A stretch of 64,000 nt of DNA, from the NCBI GenBank assembly GCA_007748055.1, contig CP036279.1, positions 2,232,001 through 2,296,000 of the forward strand. The letters are read 5' to 3'. A program made the translations under genes and the position numbers. The notes under the pieces are model-generated. The model did not search any database and was not told the DNA's origin. It worked only from the letters and a program-made list of their open reading frames with translations. The DNA comes from Kolteria novifilia (GTDB lineage: Bacteria > Planctomycetota > Planctomycetia > Kolteriales > Kolteriaceae). This document shows positions 35,059-43,616 of this stretch, one piece after another (the first letter of the stretch is position 1; each line of letters starts with the position of its first letter).

Positions 35059-36696
35059 ATGGGTGAGGAACTATCGCTGATTTGGACCTTGCCGTTTGCG
35101 GGGATGCTCCTCTCGATCGGTTTCGGCCCTCTCTTTGCCCCCCATTTTTGGCATCATCACTTCGGGAAGATCTCGTTCGGATGGGCCGCGCTACTCGCCG
35201 TTCCCTTCGTCATGGTCTACGGCTATGAGGCGGTTGTCGACATCGTCCACATCTACGCGCTGGACTACGTGCCGTTCGTCATTCTTGTCGGATCGCTCTT
35301 CGTCGTCTCGGGTGGAATCCTCATCTCCGGGACGTTGGTCGGTCGCCCAATCACCAACACGCTGATCATCCTGGTCGGCACGGCGTTGGCCTCGTGGATT
35401 GGTACGACGGGAGCTTCCATGCTTCTGATTCGGCCCCTCTTGCGAGCCAACGAGTCGCGCCGCTACAAGATCCACACCATCGTCTTTTTCATCTTCCTGG
35501 TGAGCAACATCGGGGGCGCGTTGACGCCGCTTGGCGATCCGCCGCTCTTTCTCGGGTTCCTCCACAAAGTTCCTTTCTTCTGGACGCTGACGAACCTCTT
35601 CAGTCCACTCTTAGTCGCCAGCGCGACCCTCTTGGTGATGTACTTCGCCATCGATACGTTCTGGTACCGCAAGGAACCAGCGGAAGCGAAGATGGCTCCG
35701 CGCGATCCCAAGCCGCTGCGTATTGCGGGCAAGCAGAACTTCATCCTGCTCGGCGCCATCCTCGGCGGCGTCCTGCTCAGCGGTTACTGGAAGCCGACCC
35801 ACATCGATCTCGATTACGGGGCGTTGGAAGTCCACGACGGAGAGCTCGTCATTCTCGATCCCGTCGAGCACCACGACGAGGAACATCATGGCGGCGAGGC
35901 GGAGGAACACCACGGGGAGGGGAATACCGCCGACCACGAGTTCCAGGCCAAGGATGAAAGCGGCAAGCCCCACGGCGAAACCAAGGCGGAGCCCACCAAG
36001 AACCAGGACGCGGAAGGAGAGGCGGAAACCGAACTCTCGGGCATGCAAGTCGCCTCGGTGATTCCCGCCCAACCTCTCGACTCGGCGACCGCGGAACTGG
36101 AACTACACGGGGTCGAAGTCCCGATTCAGAATATCGCGCGCGATTTAATTCTGGTGACCGCGGCGATCCTTTCGTTGCTGCTGACCTCCAAGGAACTCCG
36201 CCAAGCCAACGGCTTCACGTGGTTCCCGATCAATGAGGTCGCCATCCTGTTCGCCGGCATCTTTATGACGATCGTCCCAGCGCTGGAGATCCTCGCCGCG
36301 GGCAAGAACGGGGCTCTGGCACCGCTGATTGCCAACGTCCAAACGCCGGCGAACTACTTCTGGGTGACTGGCGTTCTTTCGAGCTTCCTCGACAACGCCC
36401 CGACTTACCTGACTTTCTTTAACACGGCGCTCGGCCGCTTCTATCCGGGGATGTCGGAAGGGAGTGCCGTTCCGCTCTTGATTTCCGAGCACAACGACTT
36501 CCTACTGGGGATAGCGATGGGGGCCGTGTTCATGGGAGCCAATACCTACATTGGCAACGCTCCCAACTTCATGGTCAAGTCGATCGCCGAGGAAGCGGGG
36601 ATCAAGATGCCCGATTTCTTCTCCTACATCGGCAAGTACTCGCTCCCGTTGTTGGTCCCGATTTTTGTCCTGATGACCTTCCTGTTCCTGATGTGA
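35059..36696 (+). CDS. nhaD: Sodium:proton antiporter, NhaD/ArsB superfamily
   Basis: This 545-residue protein has about twelve helices with the ion-transporter (IT) superfamily arrangement. Conserved segments are LVGTALASWIGTTGASMLLIRPLL and FLVSNIGGALTPLGDPPLFLGFL in the first half. In the second half are FWVTGVLSSFLDNAPTYLTFF and MGANTYIGNAPNFMVKSIAEE. A soluble loop of about 90 residues rich in His, Glu and Asp (EHHDEEHHGGEAEEHH) interrupts the middle and may bind metal or sense pH. It should export Na+ or Li+ in exchange for protons; the name nhaD is by family resemblance. The ATG at 35059 is preceded by a structured leader. The next gene overlaps it by a few bases or follows by 8. Confidence 0.85.
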   Translation: MGEELSLIWTLPFAGMLLSIGFGPLFAPHFWHHHFGKISFGWAALLAVPFVMVYGYEAVVDIVHIYALDYVPFVILVGSLFVVSGGILISGTLVGRPITNTLIILVGTALASWIGTTGASMLLIRPLLRANESRRYKIHTIVFFIFLVSNIGGALTPLGDPPLFLGFLHKVPFFWTLTNLFSPLLVASATLLVMYFAIDTFWYRKEPAEAKMAPRDPKPLRIAGKQNFILLGAILGGVLLSGYWKPTHIDLDYGALEVHDGELVILDPVEHHDEEHHGGEAEEHHGEGNTADHEFQAKDESGKPHGETKAEPTKNQDAEGEAETELSGMQVASVIPAQPLDSATAELELHGVEVPIQNIARDLILVTAAILSLLLTSKELRQANGFTWFPINEVAILFAGIFMTIVPALEILAAGKNGALAPLIANVQTPANYFWVTGVLSSFLDNAPTYLTFFNTALGRFYPGMSEGSAVPLLISEHNDFLLGIAMGAVFMGANTYIGNAPNFMVKSIAEEAGIKMPDFFSYIGKYSLPLLVPIFVLMTFLFLM

Positions 36697-36704
36697 GGCC
36701 CAGC

Positions 36705-37292
36705 ATGGCGGATACCTATCACGAAGTGGTCGTCGAAGGACCGACGGCGATGGTCAAGGGATTCATCGCCGGGTACTTGGTGGGACGGGGACTCGCGAGC
36801 GGCGAGATCATGTTCGCGGGTGAACAAGACATTGTTGGCGAGTCGCTTGGCGAGCGATTCAGCGAATGGGTCGGCCTTCATCACTACACGCACTTGATCG
36901 TGCCCGACCGTCTCTTCCCCGAGCTCAAACGCGACTTCGGCAAGATCGAGGAGACGCTGCGGCTCTCCATCGCCAAGGAACGACTGATCAAGTCGGCCTC
37001 GTTCGCGTTTCGCTACCGCTGCTACAATCGCGGCCATGCCGAGCAACTCGAGGAGCTCGTCCAGAATATCCCCGAGGGGATCATCCTGACGGGTTATGAG
37101 GTGAAGGAGCGGGTCGATCCGACCGCGGAGAAAGTCGAACTCTACTCGCCGACGCATCCCTACGAATCGACCGCCCACGGCACGCTACACGGTGACGTGC
37201 GCGGGATCGTCGCATTCCATGAGAAGTGCGAGCAGCACGACTTGATGGACATCGAGCGGATCGCGGTTCACTACGTCGATGGCGACGACTAG
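36705..37292 (+). CDS. Conserved protein of unknown function downstream of nhaD
   Basis: This product is about 195 residues from the ATG at 36705; a GTG at 36693 overlapping the previous stop would add four. It is soluble, with mixed alpha/beta content and no signal peptide. Notable segments are VVVEGPTAMVKGFIAGYLVGRG, HHYTHLIVPDRLFPELKRDFG, FAFRYRCYNRGHAEQL and ILTGYEVKERVDPTAEKVELY. It is not recognised as a named family. Tight coupling to the antiporter gene suggests a shared transcript. The family-B hairpin at 37348 follows. Confidence 0.75.
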   Translation: MADTYHEVVVEGPTAMVKGFIAGYLVGRGLASGEIMFAGEQDIVGESLGERFSEWVGLHHYTHLIVPDRLFPELKRDFGKIEETLRLSIAKERLIKSASFAFRYRCYNRGHAEQLEELVQNIPEGIILTGYEVKERVDPTAEKVELYSPTHPYESTAHGTLHGDVRGIVAFHEKCEQHDLMDIERIAVHYVDGDD

Positions 37293-37347
37293 CACGCTGT
37301 CAAACGTCTCACTTCGGGTTGCCAGTCGCACGACCACACGACTTGTT

Positions 37348-37374
37348 GTCACTGGCTGGCAAGCAGCCAGTGAC
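37348..37374. repeat. Dispersed palindromic repeat family B, inverted copy
   Basis: The hairpin GTCACTGGCTG/CAGCCAGTGAC is in the opposite orientation to most copies. It lies between convergent genes and could terminate both. Confidence 0.75.
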
Positions 37375-37400
37375 ACTCGAAAGGAAGATCTTGACGGAGC

Positions 37401-37763
37401 CTAGTCCGCGTCTTGAGAGGCATCCTCGTCCGCGTTGGGATTCGGTTTGTTCTTGTAGCGGATCGAGGCGATGCTGACCGGATCGGCCACTTTGCGGTAG
37501 CCGAGGGCGTGGGCGACTTCCAGAACCTCGCTCCACGTGGGGAAGGGACGAGCGAACTCGCGCTTGTACTCGTCCATCGCCTTCATGAACTCGACCTCGT
37601 CATTGCCATAGTCGCGTTCGCACGTCGTCGGGTCGATCTGACGACGCCGTTCACCCTTGCGCCGGTCGACCGCGACGGGGACGTCCTGCTTGCGGCGATC
37701 CTCCCCTTCGCGACGCTCTGTCACGCACGAGTCCGCGCTCTTCGCGGCCTTCTTCTTTTTCAT
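37401..37763 (-). CDS. Small conserved charged protein
   Basis: This product is 120 residues from the ATG at 37763. The N-terminal half is strongly basic and probably disordered ([39 protein letters not shown]). The second half looks folded: [20 protein letters not shown], then [21 protein letters not shown] recall similar [10 protein letters not shown]-type proteins in planctomycetes, with no assigned function. The tail is acidic. The gene has no close same-strand neighbour. Confidence 0.7.
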   Translation of the reverse strand: MKKKKAAKSADSCVTERREGEDRRKQDVPVAVDRRKGERRRQIDPTTCERDYGNDEVEFMKAMDEYKREFARPFPTWSEVLEVAHALGYRKVADPVSIASIRYKNKPNPNADEDASQDAD

Positions 37764-38152
37764 GGATGAGTCAGCGATCGCTTTGGTCCTTGTGTTGCTC
37801 GGGGAGACTCGGCTCCGTCTCAGACGTCGGCTCTGGTTTCGGCTGGCTCCGTTGGCGCGGAAATCTGTCGTTCCGCATCGACGAGTCCAGCGGATTCGCC
37901 TTGAGCCATGGGCGCCAAGACCTTGACGGTCTTGGCTTCCCTCCTTGCCCCCCACCAACTCGCTGTGCCACGGGCCGACGATCGGCTCTTGAGACGAAGC
38001 CCCACATCGGTCGCCCCAGTGTTGAGATTAGTCAATTTTAGTTCAAGATTCAGCCTTTGCCCACCTTCGAGCGACGAGGCGAGGGCGATGAATGCAAAAC
38101 CTTCCCAAAGAGAGAGTTCCGGTCGATCGGTTTCCGCCGGTGGAAGGGCATG
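37764..38152. other. Intergenic region, no gene seen
   Basis: This 389-base gap lies between two minus-strand genes. It includes a comparatively AT-rich patch (AGTCAATTTTAGTTCAAG near 38031), which may belong to the promoter of the small charged protein. No repeat family or plausible frame was recognised. Confidence 0.35.
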
Positions 38153-39082
38153 CTACCGCCCCGGAGGCGTTGGACGTTGGGAGCCTTGGTTCATCCCACC
38201 GCCGACGATGCTCTCGCGGACGTCCTCGATAACCGCTCTTGCCACCTCGACGCCCGTGACCTCGACGAGCTTCTTGAATCCGGGGTTCGAGTTCACCTCG
38301 AGGACGACGGTGCGACCACGCTCATCGGTGATGAGGTCGACACCTCCTTGGCGAGCTCCGATCGCTCTCGTCGCCGCGATGGCCAGTCGCTCCTCCGTCT
38401 CGGAGAGAGGGTAGGGCTCGCCGCGGCCGCCGCACGCGACATTGGTCCGGAAGTCTTCGCCGGTCGCCCAACGGCGCATCGAGGCGATCACCCGCTCCCC
38501 GATGACGAGGGCGCGCACGTCGAATCCCTGATGGCGAACATACTCCTGGAGATGAAGGACCGCGTCGCGCGCCTCGAGTTCGTCGAATAGCTCTTTCGCG
38601 TCGGAGCGACGGCTGACGCGAATCACGCCTCGTCCCTCCGAGCCGAAGAGGGGCTTGACGACCACATCGCCTTGGAGTTCCTCAAAGGCTTCCAACGCCG
38701 AACGCGAGGTCTCGCAGACGACGGTTCTGGGAATGGGAAGCTGTGCCTCCAGCAGGCGGACGGTCGAGAGATGCTTATCGACGCACGCTTCGATGGCCCG
38801 AGGGGGATTGATGACCGGAATCCCCAACCCCTCGAGTCGATGGAGAGCATCCATGCGAAAGACGACTTGTTCGAGCGACCCTGGGGGAAGGTGGCGAACG
38901 AGCACGGCGTCCGTTTCGAGCAGGTTCGTTGGGCTGCCTTGGGTGAAGAGGCCATGGGGGTGGAAGGTCGCCGTTAGAGAACGGAACGGACGGACTTCGA
39001 GGTCGAACCCGGCGTCGTCGGCGGCATGGCAAAGCTGGGTGACGTGCCAGCTATCCCTCGTGCCCAAAATCGTTAGATGCAT
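38153..39082 (-). CDS. RimK-like ATP-grasp ligase
   Basis: This product is about 309 residues from the ATG at 39082, where the first beta strand (MHLTILGTRD) begins; an ATG at 39106 would add eight. It has the ATP-grasp plan of the RimK/MptN group: the N-terminal domain ends with DAVLVRHLPPGSLEQV, followed by the lid region INPPRAIEACVDKHLSTVRLL. The ATP-binding DVVVKPLFGSEGRGVIRVS comes next, then LQEYVRHQGFDVRALVIGE and the metal site GVDLITDERGRTVVLEVNSNPGF. Members add glutamate or similar amino acids to proteins or cofactors, including tetrahydromethanopterin. With mch 6 kb away, a pterin tailing role is possible but unproven. Confidence 0.85.
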   Translation of the reverse strand: MHLTILGTRDSWHVTQLCHAADDAGFDLEVRPFRSLTATFHPHGLFTQGSPTNLLETDAVLVRHLPPGSLEQVVFRMDALHRLEGLGIPVINPPRAIEACVDKHLSTVRLLEAQLPIPRTVVCETSRSALEAFEELQGDVVVKPLFGSEGRGVIRVSRRSDAKELFDELEARDAVLHLQEYVRHQGFDVRALVIGERVIASMRRWATGEDFRTNVACGGRGEPYPLSETEERLAIAATRAIGARQGGVDLITDERGRTVVLEVNSNPGFKKLVEVTGVEVARAVIEDVRESIVGGGMNQGSQRPTPPGR

Positions 39083-39337
39083 GGTCAGGCTCAGGTTGGA
39101 CGCCATCGCCCGCGATCGCCGCGCCTCGCGGGAGAGACCTCCGAGGGGAGACAGGTTTCTTTACTTGGTTGTCTATGTTTCCCGGTTTCATTCGGATTGA
39201 CGCAGTTGGTCGCTTTTGGTCTATCCGGCGAGCTATCGGTGGAAAAATCCGCGCCTTTAAGAGACACGACGACTTTCCCCAGGGGATGACGTCGTGGACG
39301 CCGTGGCCATGGTTGGTCCGCGTGAGGAGTTGGCCGC

Positions 39338-40762
39338 TTGTCGGAAGACGCGAAGACATTCGCGAGAACCGTTCCCTTCCGCCGGGCGGGGGACGCGCCC
39401 CCGATCGACTGGTCGGTCACGTTGGTGCTATGGTCTCAGCTCTGCTTGCTGATCGTGACCGTGGTCGTGGGACGCTCGGTTGCGGCCGCTCATTTTCTCT
39501 CCAAATTCGATCGCGCCGGGTTGGCGTGCGCCTACATTCTGGTCGCATTGGGCGTGGCCGGACTGGTGGCGATGACCGAACGGCTGGCGCGTTCCTGGAG
39601 TACGTTTCGTCTGGCGATGACGACGCTGGGGATCTCCCTCTTGGGGGGCGTCGTGTTCCTCGGCGGGATGCAGGTTCACGACGTCGCCGAATCATCGCTC
39701 TTTTGCGGGCTTCTCTATCTTTGCGTCGAGTGCTTCGCGTTGTTGACGACGATTCAGTTCTGGGCGGGCGTCAACAGCATCTTCGCCTACGGGCAGGCGC
39801 GACGACTCTACGTGCTCGTCGCCACCGGGGGGATCGCGGGAAGCGTGGTCGGGGGGACGATCACGACGTTTGTCGTATCGGCACAACCGGGACGCGCGAT
39901 TGGTGTCATCGCCCTACTGATCCCGTGTCAAGCGGCACTCTTGGCGATCTTCCGATCGAAGAGTCGGCGACTCCGCGACGAGATGACGAAGTCGTCCCAC
40001 GGTTGGAACGAGGCTCCGTTTCCGGTGCCCGACCAGGTGACGTCAGCGGAGCGGCGGACGTCACGCTCGCAGCTTCGCCGCCGATTGACCCAACGATTCG
40101 GCTGGGTCGCGCTGCTGATGGTCTTCAGTACGACGTTGGTCGACTTTCACTACAAGATCCAGGCCGATCGGCAGTTCGGCGGAGCGGTGACCGAGTTGAC
40201 GTCATTCTTCGGCGGCTTCTATCTGCTGGTCGGTCTCTTGACGTTGATGGTCCAAGTGATCGTGACCCCGTGGCTGTTGCGGCGTGTGAGTCCTTTCGGA
40301 GGCCTCTTCGCCAGTCCCGCCACCCTCGGGTTGTTGACGATTCTCAACATGGCGATGCCTGGGCTGGCTCTCGCCGCCCTGACGAAGCTGGTGGACAGCA
40401 TTCTCTCGCACAGCCTGTACCGTAGTTGCCAGGAATTGCTCTACACGCCGCTGCCGACGAACTGGGTCCGACCCGTCAAGGCGACGGCGGAGGGCGTCTT
40501 CGGACGCTACGGGCTCTTGCTCGCGGGCCTCTTTCTGATGGGGACGAGTCTCCTCGTGGAACCTCTCGGCGAGAGCGTGCTTGCCGGCACGATCGCTCTC
40601 TCGCTCCTCGCGTGGTTGGGGGCGGTCGGGTCGCTTCGGCGTGCACTCGATCATGAGGTCGACCGCGCCGGCTCGGGACAACCCGAAAGGATTGACCTCC
40701 CCGAGTTGGCGACCGACGGGGCAGAAGGGGAAGCCGAGAACGAGAGGAGGGTCGCGGCATGA
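39338..40762 (+). CDS. MFS/ATP-ADP-translocase-like transporter
   Basis: This 474-residue membrane protein has about twelve helices. It resembles the nucleotide translocase (TLC) branch of the MFS. The family-like segment is FWAGVNSIFAYGQARRLYVL followed by a glycine-rich turn ATGGIAGSVVGGTITTF. Further parts are FHYKIQADRQFGGAVTELTSFFGGFY and LYRSCQELLYTPLPTNW, with the last of these close to the family's conserved loop. Classical members exchange ATP for ADP across membranes of intracellular bacteria and plastids; homologues in free-living bacteria have unknown substrates. The TTG start has GAGGAG upstream. The stop overlaps the next gene as ATGA. Confidence 0.75.
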   Translation: MSEDAKTFARTVPFRRAGDAPPIDWSVTLVLWSQLCLLIVTVVVGRSVAAAHFLSKFDRAGLACAYILVALGVAGLVAMTERLARSWSTFRLAMTTLGISLLGGVVFLGGMQVHDVAESSLFCGLLYLCVECFALLTTIQFWAGVNSIFAYGQARRLYVLVATGGIAGSVVGGTITTFVVSAQPGRAIGVIALLIPCQAALLAIFRSKSRRLRDEMTKSSHGWNEAPFPVPDQVTSAERRTSRSQLRRRLTQRFGWVALLMVFSTTLVDFHYKIQADRQFGGAVTELTSFFGGFYLLVGLLTLMVQVIVTPWLLRRVSPFGGLFASPATLGLLTILNMAMPGLALAALTKLVDSILSHSLYRSCQELLYTPLPTNWVRPVKATAEGVFGRYGLLLAGLFLMGTSLLVEPLGESVLAGTIALSLLAWLGAVGSLRRALDHEVDRAGSGQPERIDLPELATDGAEGEAENERRVAA

Positions 40763-42075
40763 CACTCAGCACGCAGCTCCTGGCGTTGGTTCTCCTGCTG
40801 GTCTCCGGAGAGCCGAACCCATTGCCCGACCTCGACGGCTCGTCCGTCTTTGGAAGGGAACGTCATCTCTCCGCGGGCCCTCGAGAGGTGTCGGCCGAGC
40901 AGCGCCAAGTCTTCGAGCGTTGGCTCGACGATCGGTTGTCAAGGCACCGTGAGGGAGAAACCGCCGCTGGAGCCGAGCTTCGGGCCGCGGCGGTTGATGT
41001 CGAATCGTTCTTTGTGCGTGGACCCGCCAACGACGACTTTCCCCGCATGATGCTGTTCAACGAGTACTGGCGCGTCCCGCTCGCCAAGGCCAACCCGCGA
41101 AGGCTGTTCCGCCGCGTTTCCGGGAATGGGAACGTCGCCCGCGATGTCTCCCCCAAGAGCGACCGCGTGCTGCACTCGAGTTTCTTCACCAACACTCATA
41201 TTGAAAGTTACACCCCCGAGCGGCTGGTGAGGGAAGCCGAAGAGGCTCGCCCACGGGGTAAGCTCACCATCACCAAGGTGAAGTCGAGCGGAACGTCCGA
41301 AGGGGCGTGGGCCGAGGACGAAGAAGGACGAACCTACATTCTCGTCTTCGACCCGCCGTGTTGTCCGGAGATGACGACCTCGGCGGAATACATCGGTTCG
41401 ACGCTGATGCGGATCGCCGGGTTCTACGTTCCGACGACCACGATCATCACCGTCGAGGGGACCGGGGACGATCTCTACGATGGTCGCCGTGCCGTCGCGA
41501 CGATCGCGCTGGACGACTTCGAGGGAGGATGGCGCGCGGGGCCGTTTCGCGATCGCCGGGCCGTGAGGGCGCTGCAACTCTTCGCCGGCTGGATCAACAA
41601 CGTCGACCAGACCGAACAGAATACGGGACTGACGATCAACGAGTCAGGGGTGATCCGGCACTACGTGCTCGATTTCGGGGCGTCGCTGGGCAGTTTCACC
41701 TTCCGGCCTCAGCCGGCCCGGCTCGGTTGGACCAAGCTCTTCAGCGTCTACGATCAGTTCACGCAGCCCCTCTACGACCGGGGATGGCGGAAGGTTCCCT
41801 GGGAAGCCCCCTATGCCGTGGTGAGTCCGGCGGTGGGAACGTTCTCCGAACGCTACGATCCCGATCGTTGGCGGCCCTTTTACGAGAACATCGGTCTGCT
41901 CGACGTCACGCCCGAGGATCGTCGCTGGGCGGCGCGGCGGATCGCCCGATTCCACGATGAACAGATCGAGATGATTGTGCATCTGGCCGGCTACTCGAAT
42001 CGGGCGGATCGGGAGCATGTTGCCCGGACCCTCAAACGCCGTCGCGACATCACTGTCGAACGCTATCGACCGTGA
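40759..42075 (+). CDS. Secreted kinase-fold-like protein
   Basis: This 438-residue protein has a signal peptide (LSTQLLALVLLLVSGEP). The core looks like a divergent kinase fold of the HipA/Fam20/CotH type: strand region TYILVFDPP, helix SAEYIGSTLMRIAGF, then the putative catalytic loop GWINNVDQTEQNTG (Asp and Asn) and HYVLDFGASLGSF (DFG-like). In related proteins I recall, the segment VKFDP carries a lysine where this one has Val, so ATP binding may be altered or lost. The family is uncharacterised and the kinase idea is inference. Translation is coupled to the upstream nucleotide-translocase-like gene by a 4-base overlap. Repeat A/B elements follow. Confidence 0.68.
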   Translation: MTLSTQLLALVLLLVSGEPNPLPDLDGSSVFGRERHLSAGPREVSAEQRQVFERWLDDRLSRHREGETAAGAELRAAAVDVESFFVRGPANDDFPRMMLFNEYWRVPLAKANPRRLFRRVSGNGNVARDVSPKSDRVLHSSFFTNTHIESYTPERLVREAEEARPRGKLTITKVKSSGTSEGAWAEDEEGRTYILVFDPPCCPEMTTSAEYIGSTLMRIAGFYVPTTTIITVEGTGDDLYDGRRAVATIALDDFEGGWRAGPFRDRRAVRALQLFAGWINNVDQTEQNTGLTINESGVIRHYVLDFGASLGSFTFRPQPARLGWTKLFSVYDQFTQPLYDRGWRKVPWEAPYAVVSPAVGTFSERYDPDRWRPFYENIGLLDVTPEDRRWAARRIARFHDEQIEMIVHLAGYSNRADREHVARTLKRRRDITVERYRP

Positions 42076-42133
42076 GCGGCGAGGGCTCTCTCTTGAATAG
42101 ACTCGCAGCCCGTTGATCTATTCGATGCCGGCC

Positions 42134-42490
42134 GCGAACGGCTCTCTTGACCAATCTCGGCGTTGAAAAACCTCGACGAATCTACGGAATCGCCTGCGTT
42201 TCTCCTCCTTGATCTTGGCCGCCCTTGAACGTTCTCGCCTTGGCCCGCTTAAATCGACGGACTGCGAGTGCATTGGTCCATCGAGGTGTTCGGGTGCCAC
42301 TGGCTGCTTAAATGCAAGAGAGAAAGGGTGGGGTTGCAAGAGCACCGACTTCAAGTTGGAGCAGAGCACAAGTGTCCGGATTGGCAAACTCGTCCCGTGA
42401 AGTCTGGGCTCAGATCTTGCGGGAGCTTGCCGAATCAAAGGCGTTTCCCGCGTGCCCACGACGAGCATGGGCATGGCACCCTACGCCTGG
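42134..42490. repeat. Composite of repeat families A and B
   Basis: The left arm of family A (CTCGACGAATCTACGG and CGCCTGCGTTT) is at about 42171-42200. It is interrupted by a family B element from about 42292 whose hairpin is truncated (CACTGGCTGCTTAAATG); its tail CACCGACTTCAAGTTGGAG remains. The right arm of family A follows (GATTGGCAAACTCG to GGGCATGGCACCC, ending at 42482). This nested order suggests that B inserted into A. No gene is seen in 42076-42518. Confidence 0.7.
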
Positions 42491-42518
42491 GACTTGGTCC
42501 ACCCACTTCGGCAGACTG

Positions 42519-43409
42519 CTAGGTCTTGAGTAAGTGCCGCAGTCCCTCTTCCAGATCGGGATACCCGAAGGTGAAGCCCGATTCCGATGCCCGATTGGGG
42601 ACGACCCGCGTACTCGCCAAGAGCAGGGCATCGGCCATCTCGCCGAAAGCCATTCTGGCGGCGAATGCCGGCATCGGGATGACGGTCGGCCGACCGAGCA
42701 CCTTGCCGAGTGTCTTGGTGAACACCTTGTTCGTGACGGGATTGGGGGACACCGCATTGAGCGGGCCATCGCACTGATCGTGGTTGAGGCAGTGTTCCAG
42801 GACGCCGACCACGTCGTCGATCGTGATCCAACTGAAGTACTGGTTGCCCGACCCGAGTTTTCCCCCGCCTCCGAGCTTGAAGGGAGTGAGCATCTGCGCG
42901 AGGGCTCCGCCGTCGGGGCTGAGCACGACGCCGATGCGAGGGTGCACGACGCGGATGCCGGCATCTCGCGCCGGGTCGGCCGCCTCTTCCCACGCGACGC
43001 AGACGTCGGGTAGGAATCCGTCTCCCGCGGCGCTCTGCTCCGTCATCACCTCGTCGCCGCGATCACCGTAGTAGCCGATCGCCGAGGCCGAAACGAGCAC
43101 CGAGGGCTTCGGGTCCAGAGCCGCGATGGTCCGGGCGATCAGCGAGGTACCGTCGACGCGACTCTCGCGAATCGCTCGCTTCTTCGCGTCGGTCCAGCGG
43201 GAGGCGATGTTTTCCCCCGCGAGATTGATCACGGCGTCGACCCCTTGGAGACCTTGGGCGTCGATCTCGCCCTTGGCGGGATCCCAGCGCAGGACGCTTT
43301 CGTCGCCAGCCGACCGGGATATCGCCAAGACCTCGTGGCCGGATTGCTCGAGGCGTTGGGTCAGTCGGGTTCCGATCAGTCCGGAGGCGCCGGTGATGGC
43401 CACTTTCAT
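42519..43409 (-). CDS. TIGR01777-family SDR epimerase-like protein
   Basis: This product is 296 residues from the ATG at 43409, preceded by GGGAGAAG. The N-terminus has the nucleotide-binding motif GASGLIG, followed by DAVINLAGENIASRWTDAKKR and LVSASAIGYYGDRGDE, both diagnostic of the YfcH/TIGR01777 group. FSWITIDDVVGVLEHCL and GPLNAVSPNPVTNKVFTKTL follow near the C-terminal half. The family binds NAD(P) but its substrate is unknown; in plants a member is linked to chloroplast division. It stands alone between repeat-bearing gaps. Confidence 0.92.
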   Translation of the reverse strand: MKVAITGASGLIGTRLTQRLEQSGHEVLAISRSAGDESVLRWDPAKGEIDAQGLQGVDAVINLAGENIASRWTDAKKRAIRESRVDGTSLIARTIAALDPKPSVLVSASAIGYYGDRGDEVMTEQSAAGDGFLPDVCVAWEEAADPARDAGIRVVHPRIGVVLSPDGGALAQMLTPFKLGGGGKLGSGNQYFSWITIDDVVGVLEHCLNHDQCDGPLNAVSPNPVTNKVFTKTLGKVLGRPTVIPMPAFAARMAFGEMADALLLASTRVVPNRASESGFTFGYPDLEEGLRHLLKT

Positions 43410-43594
43410 CAATCTTCTCCCGTGTCACGATCCTCGTGCTGAGCCATTGATGCGGTCGAGGTCATCGACCTTCCGACCACGCCACCATCGCGATTCCTCG
43501 AGGAGGGCGACGGCGATGGCGGCGGATGACCGCCGAATGGCAGTCGGGCAACCCACTGTAGTGGTGGGCGTACGGACCCGCTACGAATTCATCA

Positions 43595-43610
43595 CTCTCC
43601 TCGAGGAGAG
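43595..43610. repeat. 16-bp perfect palindrome after the sensor kinase gene
   Basis: The perfect inverted repeat CTCTCCTCGAGGAGAG lies seven bases past the kinase stop. It could form a short hairpin; without a T run, a terminator role is uncertain. Confidence 0.35.
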
Positions 43611-43616
43611 CGATCG

